DNA of 64,000 nt. It comes from Anoplopoma fimbria. Its lineage: Eukaryota > Chordata > Actinopteri > Perciformes > Anoplopomatidae. How positions within the stretch are numbered: the first letter of the stretch is position 1; every line of letters begins with the position of its first letter. Both the position numbers and the translations under genes were made by a program. Positions 1-12,200 of this stretch are shown here, piece after piece. The notes beneath the pieces were generated by a model. It saw only the letters and a program-made list of their open reading frames with translations, did not search any database and was not told where the DNA came from. The stretch spans positions 5,454,102-5,518,101 of the forward strand of contig NC_072465.1 of NCBI RefSeq assembly GCF_027596085.1, read 5' to 3'.

Positions 1-1149
1 AAAGAATCCCTCAACGGTACATGACTGACTCTTTAAAAGCACTTGGCACCTGAAGAACGGTAATCCAACTAACACCGCAAACTGTCAACTACTCTCAAGC
101 AGAGGAGCTGTTCATTTAAATGTGGTTCGCTGTGCCTTTCACTGTCGTCTCTGGGCTGGACAGGGGGAAGCCATGTGGCAGTGTGGGCTGTCAGTCAAAG
201 CAGGACATGTTAGATGGAATTAGAGAGGTTCTGGACGGTGTGATGGCGACACACAGGAGACCGAGGCCTTGCTGTCACTGATTGACTGACTGACAGAAGG
301 GAGAATGGAAGACAGGGAACACACACACACAGCTGTGGAGCTCCAACATGAGATCTCCACTGCTCTAACAAAGTGATTGCTGAGTGAACGTAAAGGCCAA
401 AGTCATCACCACACCTTTGCTTAAAGGACACTCTAGAGCGCTTTCAGAGCTGGATCAGCTGTTAGTGAATTTGTATTGAAATGTGCAGTGATGTGGGTAA
501 ACTATGACCTTCTATCTAGTTACTCAATTGTGCTCATATTTATTGGTGCATGATGCCTGTCTGTGCTGGGTTAGTGGTGATAATGAAAAATGGATGATGG
601 CAATTCTATGTAAAATAACGATAGATAGTTGTTACATTTTTTTAAGATGATATTTATATTTGGCAAATAGCAATGTTTCCGTCAACACATGAATGTAATC
701 TTGGTATAGATCCCTTAGATTTGTCTCTTTAAAGAATTGTGAATATATTTAGTGAGACATTTTTCAGCTGAAAAATCTACTTGTACTCCCAATGGTAATG
801 GTGACACTGTTTTGAAATCACCTTAAACAAAGTTTGGCATTTCTGCACTGCAGGTGTTCCATTATTTGCTGACATGCAACAATACCAATGTAGCTGAAAT
901 AAGCAGTCGATATATTGGTCGAACCGATTTCTCAGTCTAGCTGTAATTTTAATACATTAGTGTGGGACGCTCAATTTGGGAGGCAAATGCTAAGAAAATT
1001 ATTGAAATTAAGATTAAAAAAATGGAATGTATTGACTAAATAAATAGTCTGAGGCTGACTATACCAAAGTTAAAACCATTCTGAGCTCAAATCCTTTGAC
1101 AGATTAGGTCATAGTTTACACATAAACATCTAGTAATGTTAGTTAGAGT

Positions 1150-1275
1150 CTGATGGTGTCACCTTGCATGGTAGCCTGTCATCAATGGGTGAATGATATG
1201 CAATATACTACTGATTGTAAGTCGCTTTGGATAAAAGCGTCTGCTAAAATGACTGTAATGTAATGTAATGTAGTA
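1150..1275 (+). repeat. Teleost dispersed repeat with TGTAA-type tail
   Basis: The core reads TCGCTTTGGATAAAAGCGTC, then TGCTAAAATGACTG, and it ends in tandem ATGTA units. I recognise this as a very common interspersed sequence of teleost genomes, probably the 3' end of a SINE or LINE whose tail is made of TGTAA units. An opposite-strand copy lies at 42398. The family name is not certain. Confidence 0.6.
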
Positions 1276-2016
1276 AAGCATGGGGATTACATTACAGATG
1301 AAACTATAACATGCTGAGTTATTTGACGCACTTACTGCTGAGCAATAAACACAACAGGGGAAAGGATATGTGTGAGTCTGTTAGCTACAGAAAGGGGGAA
1401 AGTGATTTCCTTTATTCGTTGAGGCCTAATCTTGCTGAATCCCCACACACTGTTACAAGGTCCCACATGTTACCACACTGGCCTGACAGGTATATCTGAA
1501 CTTTAACCTTTATTTTTACCATGGGCCGTGACCTCTATCCAACTGTGGTTTTGTGGTTGAGACAAGAAACAGAGACACGCCGCACTCACAATCAATTGAT
1601 CTAATAACAGTCTTTCCTCCATTAAAGTCATGGATCTCCTGTTTGAGAGGAGACATCGTACCCTGGGTGAATTTTCTCTGAGGATAAGGGAGGACGTTAT
1701 TGTCCACTGCTTCTGCGTGAAGCCTATTCATGTTCTCTGACTCAATTCACCCAGAGACTGCCCGAGATGAAAAGCTGTCCAGGGCACTGTCATTTACAAA
1801 TGGGAGGCCTTTCTCCATCCTTCTGCCCATGACATGAAGGAAGGCCTCTCCTTTCTGCTCCCTCCAGTCGGAAAGTATCCATTCATCACATTCAATCTGT
1901 TAATGCCAGTGTGTGTGTGTGGAGGTGATCTCCAATCTGTCAAGCTGCTGTCACCTCACCAGTCCTACATGCCCGATCCCGGTTTATTCATCCAGCATAT
2001 CATCCAGAAAGCCTTT

Positions 2017-2077
2017 CACACACACACAGACACAGACACACACATAGAAACACACACACACACACACACACACACAC
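2017..2077. repeat. (CA)n microsatellite, interrupted
   Basis: CA dinucleotides with a few CAGA and TAGAAA interruptions, followed by a purer CA run. Confidence 0.9.
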
Positions 2078-2713
2078 CATCATCATCTCACAGTGTTTTC
2101 GCTGCCTCACACATGAACAAGCACACACGGATTCACAAGTTCCTCCGAGTTACACACACACACACATGCGCACCAACGCTATCTCCTTCCTTCGCCTCAT
2201 CTCTCACAAATATTTTCTCTGTCTCTCCAGCTCATTTCTCTTGCCTCCCTTGCTCTCCCGTCTCCTCGCTGCCGTCCATCGCCTCTCTGCTTGGCCGTGT
2301 CCTCATGCACAATCACAAATGCACACAATCCATTCCCTCCTCATTCCTAGCCAGTCATCCTGAACAGCCCTCTGTGGGGTAAGTAGATAGGAGGCTGTTG
2401 AGACATGTAGAGCCGAACGGCCCTCTGAGGATACCGGCTGTCCCACTGCTGGGAGCGACTGTAGGAAGACGGGGGTTGTGGGGGGGGGGGGGGGGTGGAA
2501 GGCGGGGGTTAAAATGAGAGTGAGCCTGGAGAGAGGAGTAATTGCCAAGTGTGTGACTTTATGTGTGTGTTTGTGTGTGGGGATCTGCGAAAAGTGCAGT
2601 GGGAGGGTGGTTGGGTGTGAGGAGATGGAAAAGGGTGACAAAGACAGAGCAGGAGACATCCACTGCGGACAGGAAAAGCGGCACAGCCAGAAGCCAGGGT
2701 GCCACTCTCATAC

Positions 2714-2715
<2 letters not shown>

Positions 2716-2794
<79 letters not shown>
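2716..2794. repeat. (GT)n microsatellite
   Basis: About 39 uninterrupted GT units. Confidence 0.97.
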
Positions 2795-2795
<1 letters not shown>

Positions 2796-3245
2796 CAGGG
2801 GGTCAGGTTGGAGAGAGTAATCTCCCCAGGATTAAGAGTTCTGCTCCTGTGTTAATGTGACTGTCAATGAGAATTAAGTCCCTGGACCCGATCCTCTCCA
2901 CCCTCTCCACCCTGCTCTCCTCTCGCTTTCTCCCCCCCCTCCTGTCCGCCCTGTCACACTAATGACACCACTTTCTGTGGAGTGCCAGTGCGGAGCGCTA
3001 GAAAAAACAATGGGGAAAAATAATTACACTCTTTCAGAACAGTACAAATTGCAGAGCTGAGCGGCAGGACAACGAGAGATATAAGCAGAGGGAGAGAGGG
3101 AGTGAAGCAGGGGATGGGAGAGGGAGGGGTGGAGACAAGGATGACTAACAATTACAACACGATAGGGGTTGGGTCTCATTACTGCAACCATTAACATGCA
3201 CCAAGTCATTTTCCCCCCATCAGTTTGTGTGTGTGTGCGCATGAG

Positions 3246-3247
<2 letters not shown>

Positions 3248-3301
<54 letters not shown>
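3248..3301. repeat. Compound (CA)n-(GA)n microsatellite
   Basis: A short CA run joined directly to about 21 GA units. Confidence 0.95.
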
Positions 3302-3304
<3 letters not shown>

Positions 3305-4001
3305 AACAGTGTGTCCATTCGGTTCTGCATCACACCTCTCTGCCTCCGTGCGCAATCTGCTAGGAGAGCCCGGCGGCACCTCATTTCTCTCCCATATGTC
3401 CGCGCTCTCCTCTCTTTTCCAAGCCGATCACGATCCATGCAAAGCGGTGAGAAGAGAGCACGGTCAGCGGATCAGCCTCACAGATCACTCAATAGGTACT
3501 TATTTAACCTCACAGCTGTGAAACACTGCATCAATCTCACCTCAATCTCCCTGGCCCTATCCGACAGTGCGCACTAGACACGGGTCAGCGGAATCGACTC
3601 ATCGTGTGGTCCGCTTTGCTTTTACGCATGGCAATCACGCGTAGTTAATTGGAGATCACGGAAGGTTTGTGGCTGGAAATCCTGATGCTGTTTTGAGAAA
3701 TCGTTCCTCAGCAAAAAAAAAAAAAAAAATGTTTGCTGCTGCTCTGAGCCAAGAACATCAAAGTTGCTTTCAGCTCGCCATCCATCTAGTGACTGGGTCA
3801 GACAACCACCACCCGTCCTCTCCCCACTGCCCGTGGAAACAAATGTTCCACTTCTCTACAGCCAAAGCCCTCCACTGACCCTATCCTCCTTTCATTAGCC
3901 TATTGACCGTGCGCCATGAAAAAGGGGCACAGGGAATTAGAATGTGAATCTATATATATTACTTGAGTTGGAATAAAAAAAAAAAAAAAACACCACCTTA
4001 C

Positions 4002-4605
4002 CCAAATCTATAAACCAGATGGCATGATCACAGGGAATTGTAAAGGATCCAGGTGAGGTAGTAGAGCGCTTTTTTCCACTCTCTGCTTCAACTCCACTGG
4101 TTTTTGTTTCCCACCAAACGGGGGCAATCCTTTTGATCCTCCTGTCCAAGTTCCCCGGAGCCTCTGAAGCAGGGGTGAGAGGAGGGCTACTGCACCGCCG
4201 GAGTACCAGCCCTCCGGAGCCGGCTGAGGAAACAGAGCTCGCACAATAGCGATGTGCTCCAATGTGCCATGATCGTGCTGCCGCGTCCCATCTCAAAACC
4301 ACACTGAGGAGAAAGTCATCAAAAGTGCGTAATCCCCCCCCCCCAAAAGAGACACCAAGGCTGGTGTCCACTCCACACAAGTTCATCTCCCTCCTCCCTC
4401 CCCCCACCCCCACCACTGTCACACACGGAGGCGTTGAAAGTCGCCGGAGAGGTCCTGATGAGAGGGATGCTGTGGTGATGCGGGAGTGATAGTTGCGCTC
4501 CCGTCGCTCCTCCCGAGCAGGGATCGATTGGACATGAGGAATGCGATGCGAGCCCGTCTTCCCCATTCAGAACACGTGCAACAGCGCCCGCCCAGTTCAC
4601 CAGCC
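4002..4605 (-). other. Candidate non-coding first exon of a downstream gene (possibly tafa4)
   Basis: Read on the minus strand, this GC-rich segment follows a TATA-like ACTATATGAC at 4631-4641 and a C-run at 4605-4618. It ends at a strong donor, TTTGG|GTAAGG, with the last exon base at 4002. One frame stays open for over 600 bases, but its translation is low in complexity and resembles no family I know, so I read the segment as 5' UTR. In human, TAFA4 lies next to EOGT in the same orientation and begins with a non-coding exon. A gene in that place and direction would therefore fit. No TAFA coding exon (signal peptide or Cys-rich domain) is visible down to base 1, so the assignment is only synteny-based. 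Confidence 0.35.
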
Positions 4606-5761
4606 CCCCCCCCCCCCTTTCCTCACTGATGTCATATAGTTTACAAGTAGAATGGACTGTTGGGAGGTGGAGGTCATCTTAACAAGTCATGTTGTTAAGA
4701 TGGACTTGACTTGTCCGTTTATTATCTTTTATAGCATGTATGATGTATGAATTCATCCTAAAGCGTCATCAGACACATCAGATCGGATTAAACATACACA
4801 ATACAAGTTGCAGAGGGACTATTTTAGGTTCACACCTTGCCATGCACTGTTTAACATTGTCATACTTTTTTACACGAGATAGTTTTTTCCTAAGTGAAGG
4901 GTATCACTGATTTTTGATCATTTTGGAAGGAGTTTGCCTAATTGTGAAAGTGTTGACACTTAACCACTCCATTACTTGTGTATAACTTGTGTGTGTGTGT
5001 GTGTGTGTGTGGTGAGTGTGTGTTGGGTTGAGGAGGGGTCTAGTGACTGACAGCTGCTCGATGATGACCCCTACTCATCACATAATAGTCCACCTCGCCT
5101 CCACACTTCGATCATGTTACAGATGGTGTCTGGGTATCAATACCTGGGTCTGTTTTCGGCTAATACTCACGGATGGTGTAAATCTAACCCCCCCTTCCCA
5201 CCGCGATGTTAAACAGAATTTAATCACCGCCGCCTCTCCGTTACGCACCAGGAGACAGCCTATCAATTATTCCATCCCTAGAATATTCTAGCGTGTTGAT
5301 GGCGATTGATTGCTTTGCGCTGTATTTGCAGTCGTTAAGACTTAGAGGAGGTCGATGTCTGCTAACGACCCAAGGTGAGGAGTATCCGATACGTTCTAGT
5401 CTTCCTCGTTTTCTTGTAGCCAGCATTGCCGGGCCGTACGGTGAGCCCTGTGTCAGTGGAAGTAGTTTTGGTTGGGAGTTGTGTAAAGATACGTGCCTTT
5501 TAATTTACGAAGCAAAAAAACGTGAAATGTAACAATTTCAAGACTGAAACATGGAGCAAAGGCATTTACCTTACAGTACTCCTGTCTGGCAGTGTCCTTT
5601 CCTTATGACCATGTTGCTACCTGTGCATGTGCATCACCACGTCAGAGATCAGATCAGTTACTGGCGTGGGTTCAACAGGACTGAGGTACAAGCAGCCCCT
5701 TTAATTGCAGGATGCAGATAGAACAAAACCAAAAACATTCAACTGAAGTAAAGATCCTAAT

Positions 5762-5782
5762 TTCAGCACCATGGACAGGGCC
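5762..5782 (+). promoter_or_regulatory. RE1/NRSE-like REST binding site
   Basis: The left half TTCAGCACC, a central AT, and the right half GGACAGGGCC reproduce the 21-bp REST element with the canonical half-site spacing. One base differs from the consensus right half GGACAGCGCC. REST silences neuronal genes in non-neural cells. The nearest candidate target is the putative minus-strand promoter at about 4.6 kb, roughly 1.2 kb away. TAFA4, the gene expected there by synteny, is neuronal. Confidence 0.75.
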
Positions 5783-7726
5783 AGACGCGCTGCATATAAA
5801 TCCAAGACTCTGGACAGCTCCAGACTGTGCTGTCACTGTGCTTTTCTTTTAGCTTACTTTGCTGTCAAGTACCTAATCCAGTTTGCAGACAAAATAAACT
5901 AAAGTAGATTAACTGTGTCGAGTGTACGTAAAGGGAGAAACTTCATAAAACATACTATATCCAGTTTGCACCGGCATGTGGTTGTGTCTACTTAACCTGT
6001 ATGTCACAACGGGGATCTGAGGCCTTTTATCTTAAAGTGAGGCAGCTAATGGATACAACAGCCAACAGCACTTATCTCATCCATCCATCCTCTGAGGGGC
6101 CAGGTAATATCAGAGGAAACCACATCATGTGACATAAACACTGACTTGAAAGTGCGAGGTTGAGCGGTGTGAAATCTAATTTACTTCCATCATACTTCCC
6201 GTCAGATCTGTAAGTGTTACAGAGCCTTCCGTTTTCTTAACATGTTCCACAGCATGGATCCGTTTCAGTGTTTCGCTCTGGAGCTGGGATGGCAAGTTAA
6301 AGGTTGCAGCCTCATGCTTATATGTTGTGGAAAGGGTAAAAGTAGGCTGAAGTCTTTATGGCGTGTCATGTATCAGAGGAGCGGGGTTATAGGATCTCCT
6401 CTGGGGTTATTCCCCCAATAACCATCACCCACGGGAGAGAAAAAAAACATTAAGGAAATATCTGCTCACAACTTGAGGCATATTTCCTCCTCCTAAATCG
6501 ATATTCCTGCACGCATCCCTCTGAGAGACGCTGTTTTCCTGGTGCAGTGGGAGGACCGGGTTGTGATTGATTTGTCTGAGTTCAGTTAGTGAGAACTGTT
6601 TGTCTTTCGCGATAAATGAAATTATACAAATGATCAAGTTGTAAAAACACAAAAACGAATGATCTTTGGGCAACAATTAAAGAAATAAAGCCAACAAATG
6701 CTGGCGTGGACGGAGCAGAAAGTTCAGAATATAACGTCAGATGCAGCTCTTGCAGTGGGGGTGTCAGATAAACTAAAATAGCGCACTAACAGTCAGACCA
6801 AGCAGCTCGTCAGACATCTCACGCCATGAAACCAAGAAAAAAAAACCCAACAACTCCTAATTCTAAAGTGTGAATCACGGCTCAGACGTGATAATGACTT
6901 TACTCACAACTTCCACCTCAGTGATTAAACCTCGGCCCTTTCTTGCAATCAGCTCTCCTGTCCTGTCTCCTGGCTCTGCATTGAGGGCGACAGAGATAAG
7001 CAGTAAACATTTCTGGAGGCCACCACACGAATAAATGAGGCCACCCCCAAACATAGCTGGGTGGTAAACTTCCAGCGGCCTGGGGGTATAGCGCGTTTAG
7101 GGGCCTTGATCATAGAGACATTGGCGGCCAATGAAGCGAGGTTATACAGACACCACACACACAGAGGAGATGGTTTTGGGCACTCAAGACTTTGTGTTTT
7201 CTTCACGCTTTTACACTTGAAATGGAAAGATGGGTTAGGTGATCCGGTGTGTTCCTCACGTCTTCTCTTCCACTCAAGTGCTCCATTTTGGATGGAGGTA
7301 GACCTGCGCCTATAAAACAGGAGTTGATCATCGATTTGGAGACGCCATGAAGGTTAATGAGAATAGACATCTTTGTTCCTCTGCTTTGACCCCCCCGCAT
7401 GGAGATTCTTCATTTCTTTACGAGGTCGCTGGCAGTAACCCGAGCAGGGCCATAAATAGTGTCCATCCCAGACAGGCCCGGTGTCTGTCAATACCCCGAA
7501 AGTTCAGACACAACATCCGCAAAAAAGCGGAGAGGAGCACGACTGCTGACATCAAAACCTGTGATATGGGAGCAAACACTTATACAAGCAGTAACTTCTT
7601 ATGAGACACTAGATATATATTTGTTATATATATATAAACTGTTGTCACTCTCTACACTGTGTGAAACAAGTCTGTCAGGGACGATCCCACAGCGCAGGGT
7701 GACGATTTGGCCTCATGTGTGGTGTT

Positions 7727-7746
7727 GTACTGCCCCCGTGTGGCTC
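7727..7746 (-). promoter_or_regulatory. CTCF-like binding motif
   Basis: On the minus strand the core reads GAGCCACACGGGGGCAGTAC. This matches the CTCF core pattern CCAC-N-AGGGGGC closely, including the run of five G and the following CA. It lies beyond the 3' end of eogt, between eogt and the putative neuronal promoter, where a domain boundary would be plausible. This is a motif match only. Confidence 0.45.
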
Positions 7747-8045
7747 AGATGCGTCACTGTTCACTTAGTAGTTTTTGAGGTCATCCAGATTTATTATGGT
7801 GACAGTAAAAACTGGACTAGTGCCCTTTTGCGAGGAGCAGTCTCCCTCCTCAGACCTGAACTCACTAAAATAATGAAACCCACAGCAAAGAGCTGTCTGG
7901 TGTCAGCAAGAACCGGCCTTCAGTTCTTCCCCCTCCAAGGTCAGACTTCTAAAGAAGATTGATTAAATTAGGATGAATTAAATTTCTGATGCCAAATATG
8001 GCCAGCACAGACAGGAAGACATGCTTCAGCATTTTTTAAGGATCA

Positions 8046-8051
8046 TTTATT
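8046..8051 (-). terminator. Candidate eogt polyadenylation signal (AATAAA)
   Basis: The plus-strand TTTATT reads AATAAA on the minus strand, about 1.24 kb beyond the eogt stop codon. A 3' UTR of that length is usual for vertebrates. Other A/T-rich hexamers nearby cannot be excluded. Confidence 0.35.
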
Positions 8052-9288
8052 TCATAATATTACACAGCTTTTGAATATGAAATCACTTACAAGTCCAGCA
8101 AAGCCCTGACCAAAAAGTACTGACTGAGTTCAACTCGGTTTCATCGATAAATAAAACAAACACGCCCACAGAGAGTTCAGGTAACATACAAATTATCTGA
8201 TCACTCAAAATACTCCTGTGCATTGCATCAGACTGCATGCAAATTGTGCTCATTCCATTTTAGTCAAATTTACCTTCAAATATAAAACTAACAACATTCA
8301 AGAGTTTATAAAAGGTAATGGACACTAGCAGCACCCTCATCATTTGACCATACTGACAATGCATCAAACCAATAAGACATACATAAACGTTTAAATAATG
8401 AATGATAGGATTATAAAAGAAGAACATGTCAACTGTTAAGAAGACACAAAAATAAAAGGTAGATTTAGAAAGTCTACCAGATATTTTTGATTTTCAACTG
8501 AGAAAAGGAACATTATTTTTCATAACGTTGCATTAAAGAATGGAGTGTTGAATTTTACTGACAAATACTTGAATGTATGTTTTACAGTACTTACCTTTAA
8601 TGTGTTATACAAACACTAACACTGATATAAAAGACATCCCTATTGGCAGAAGGAGTGTCTCCGATACCTTGGTCTATCACTTAGAGTTATTGTGATGAGC
8701 ATAACTTAAATTCATATGTCAAACTAAATGCAAAAAAACACTGTGTGAATCCAGCATGTGAATACTGCACATCATATTAGACCGGTGTACGCTGGTTGTG
8801 CTCAGAATCTCTGGTGGGATTGTCAACAGCTCTGAGGAGGCTGGCATCAAGGTGACACTGATGAAATGTGACAAGGTGTCGCGTGTGAAGGGACGCCGTA
8901 ACAGCTGCTCATTAGCTAACTTTGTCAGCGTGGAATGAAGTAGATGCAGCAGCGGTAATGAAGAAACATAGGACACATCTTATCGCTCTCCAGATGCTGC
9001 GACTGCACACGCCTTGTCTTTTAACTGATTTGACACTAATAAGAGCTGGTGGAAGCTATCCGACTCTGAGTCGTCCGCCATATTGCTTTCACCCATCCAG
9101 ACCTATCAAAGCAGCGGACAGGAGGTGACAAATACTTTACCAGACCACTGATGGATGAGGTGACTTTAAAAAAAATCTTTTAAAATGACTCCGCTAATGT
9201 GAAGAGGTCTTTAGATCAAAACAGACGGCAGGTTCATGTTAAAAGTTCTTCAGCGTCCAGAAGTATGTGTCCCACACTCACAGAGACT

Positions 9289-12200
9289 CTAGAGTTCATC
9301 GTGAAGGGTACGACGTTGCCATTTGGGATGGTGTGTGACGTAATCAGCTGCCTCCAGCACAAGGCGCATGAACTCCCCTACATCAAAGGAGTAGTTGGTA
9401 AACTTCGGATGGTCCCCGAGGGTTGGATGGTGACCCTGAGGGAAGTGATAGAGAAACGTGTATACATTAAATGGACACATAAAAAGCATTAAAATTTGTG
9501 TTTTAGTATCGTCAGGGTGTCCTTGCAATTAGGTGACAAGGGATACAACATACGTAAAAAATGAAATCCGATCGTTTGTTTTACAATGCCTGTAATCGGC
9601 CATAATGAAATGAGTACATAAGAGTGCAAGTGTGTGAAGATAGGTGAGATGAATTGAGAAAGCTCACACGAAGGTGCCTGGCAGCTAATGGCTGGTATGG
9701 GAGTTTCCCCTACCTTGTCCTGTGGGTGCACTTTGTCAATTTTCTGCCAAGTCACGTATCGAATGCCCCGCAGCCGAGCCAAATCTCGATAGCAGCTCTC
9801 ATCCTGACAATTATATCTGAGAGGGACAGATGCACACACTTTATCTCTCGCTCTCCTCGGTCCGCCTCACTTTCACTCTTTCGTGCTCAATCTTTCTCTC
9901 TCTCTCTCTCACTCTCTCTCTCTCGCTGTATGCACACTGTGGTTCTCGCCCTGTGTCACTCACCAAAAGTGCACACAAAACACTCCCACACATGGTCATT
10001 CTCACACAAACACACACACACACAGACTCCAAAAAGCTCTTCTACCAAGGTTTGCCAGCTGTGATGAATGCCTGGTTAATTAGGCAGTATTTCACAGCCA
10101 TACACCAAGTGTCTGAGGGCTACTTCGGGCACAGCACGCTGCCATCGCTCTCCCTGCTCCTCTCTGTCTTTTTCCGTCTTTTACTCAAACACAAACACAT
10201 AGGCAGACAAAACTTCTCTCTCACAGCTCAAAGATGACAGCCCAGTCAGGGAGGAAGAGGAGGTGTGTGAGACCCGCCCCGTGCATCCCTATAAAGATGT
10301 CAGAGTTGCTGGTGATCTTCAACTGCACCAAGAAGGGAACATCCCTGAAAGACAGTCAGGTAGTCACGCATCAATCATCTTAATTGTGTAAACACTGTCG
10401 CTATTACAAAAATGTAAAAGCTTAACATTGACTAATTAATGTACAGCACTGTTACAGTGCTGACCAATGCTAAGCAGCACGGAATACCTCCTGTAATACT
10501 GTGACAAGCACTCTATAACTCACTTGTATTTGTAGTCCACCACGTTGACCTCCAGTAAAGGCACCGTCTTGAGGGCATTTACCAGCTGTAACAACAACAG
10601 AGGGACGTGTTCTCTGATCAATGAGAGAGCAAACAAATATAGGCAGCAACCATATAAATCACAAGCCTTTTTTACTTGCACTGTTTATAGCAAATACGAT
10701 TTTAAATAGGCACTTAACAGATGTGGGCAGTAAATCAATGGTGGAAAGGAGGGTCTGAGGGCGTGAGAGAGTTGTATAGAGAGAAGAAAGAGAAGGAGAC
10801 AGGGAGAGAGAGTAAAAGACGTAGAAGGAAGGAAAAGGAGAACAGGATGGAGGGGACAAGAGCAAGTGCAAGAAAGTAAAGAGACATAGAGGTTGGAGGG
10901 AGGGTTGGAGCTTCACTCACCTCCACTTGGTTTAATATCCTTCTGTATTCTGTGCTGCGTGCCAGCAGGGTGACACGAACACGCCCCTCCTGAAAACAGC
11001 AATGTGCCCAATAATCAATCAGCCAAGGACGAAAAAGATAGGCGGCTGGCAAAAGCCTCTACTTAAAATGTGTCTTTTGTAGGGGAGGAGACGAGACATT
11101 AGCTAAAATCCCATTACAAAGTATTTCCATTTAAAGTGGAACCCAAGGTTTTCTTTTCTGATGTGCTCTTATTAGTTTAGACAGTATGTAGATTTAATAT
11201 ATATATTCTTTTTCATTTTTAAGATAACATTTATAACATATGGGAATAAAAAATAAGGATCATAACTTTGTTATCTTTTAATCGAAGTAATGACACCAAC
11301 AGCAACTTAAAAGCAGCCAAACTACAACATCTTACTATAGACTTTGGACATATATGTATTCAACACAGGCTTAGTTTGTTCTCTTCTACTTCAATATTTT
11401 AAAAGTAATGAAAAAGATGCCATTCTGAGAAAGACCAGGTTTGAGCAAATTATGACAAGGGCGAGAGGGGTGGAGAGGGGTGGAGAGGGGCGGTAGAGGC
11501 GGATGAATGGAACACAATAGAGGAGAGCAGCAGTCTGAGTCTCTGGCTCTGCCATTAATCTAGGGATGAAAGGAGGGTCAGGGCAGAGAGGACCTCTCAT
11601 TCAGTCGCGGGCCCGCTATCGCCAGCAGCCCCATGTCTCGCCGAAAAGCCTCTTAGCATATTTCCAGTGAAGGCCATGAATACCCAATGAGCTGCTCTAC
11701 AGGAAGGAAGAACTTATTGGGCTTTGCTGGTCATAAAGATACATTCAAGTGCTTCAAACCTGGGATCATAAAACACCTGTGAAAAGTGCTGAAGAGTTAT
11801 GGATGTAGGATGAATAAGGAGGCGGCTGTGGCAGTTCAAGTGTGCACATCCATCTTTCAGAAACTAGAAGGCTACAGTCAGTGAGGAGCCCTTTTCCATG
11901 AGTTTATCGCAGTAATGAAATCCCCAACAGTGAAGTCTGATTGCAGCGAGTCGTAGTGAGTGTAGTGACTTGGCTCCCCATCACGCATGGTTTCTCATTC
12001 TGCTCGTCAACATAAAATTTATTGTAAGAACCTGATTCTTGCTTTAAAACTAAGGAACGCCTGATCAGTAAAAGAAGTGAAAAAGTTTCTTCCGAAAATA
12101 GTCTGAAATCAATCCTTCCAGCATAGGGGTGAAACATACAATATTACCATGTGTTGGTTCTGTTGAAATGTACCAAAGAAGCTGGGATTGGAAATTGATT

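Larger units (their letters stand above)
1..4001. other. Non-coding, microsatellite-rich intergenic segment
   Basis: I see no recognisable coding exon on either strand. Open frames here are short and built from low-complexity or simple-repeat DNA. The segment holds a teleost dispersed repeat near 1.2 kb, CA and GT arrays near 2.0 and 2.7 kb, a G16 run near 2.48 kb and a GA array near 3.26 kb. Stretches at 2880-3080 and 3480-3680 are neither simple repeats nor obvious mobile DNA. They could be conserved regulatory DNA, but nothing in a single sequence proves that. If the gene starting at about 4.6 kb is real, this whole segment is its first intron. Confidence 0.5.
4606..8040. other. Intergenic segment between eogt 3' end and candidate promoter
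   Basis: No coding exon is visible. It contains a short GT array at 4989-5012, a GC-richer patch at about 5.04-5.5 kb, the RE1 site at 5762 and the CTCF-like site at 7727. The open frames (for example on the plus strand at 7459-7962) have no recognisable domain. Confidence 0.5.

Noticed and set aside
1834..2382. Plus-strand open frame of 182 codons
   Set aside because: A large part is His-Thr translated from a CA microsatellite, with no recognisable domain elsewhere.
3937..4566. Minus-strand open frame of 209 codons in GC-rich DNA
   Set aside because: The translation is low in complexity, includes a homopolymer-derived Phe run past the strong splice donor at 4002, and resembles no family. 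It is better read as 5' UTR.
9199..9492. Plus-strand open frame opposite the last eogt exon
   Set aside because: It is antisense to the verified eogt C-terminus ending HDEL, so it is a shadow frame.
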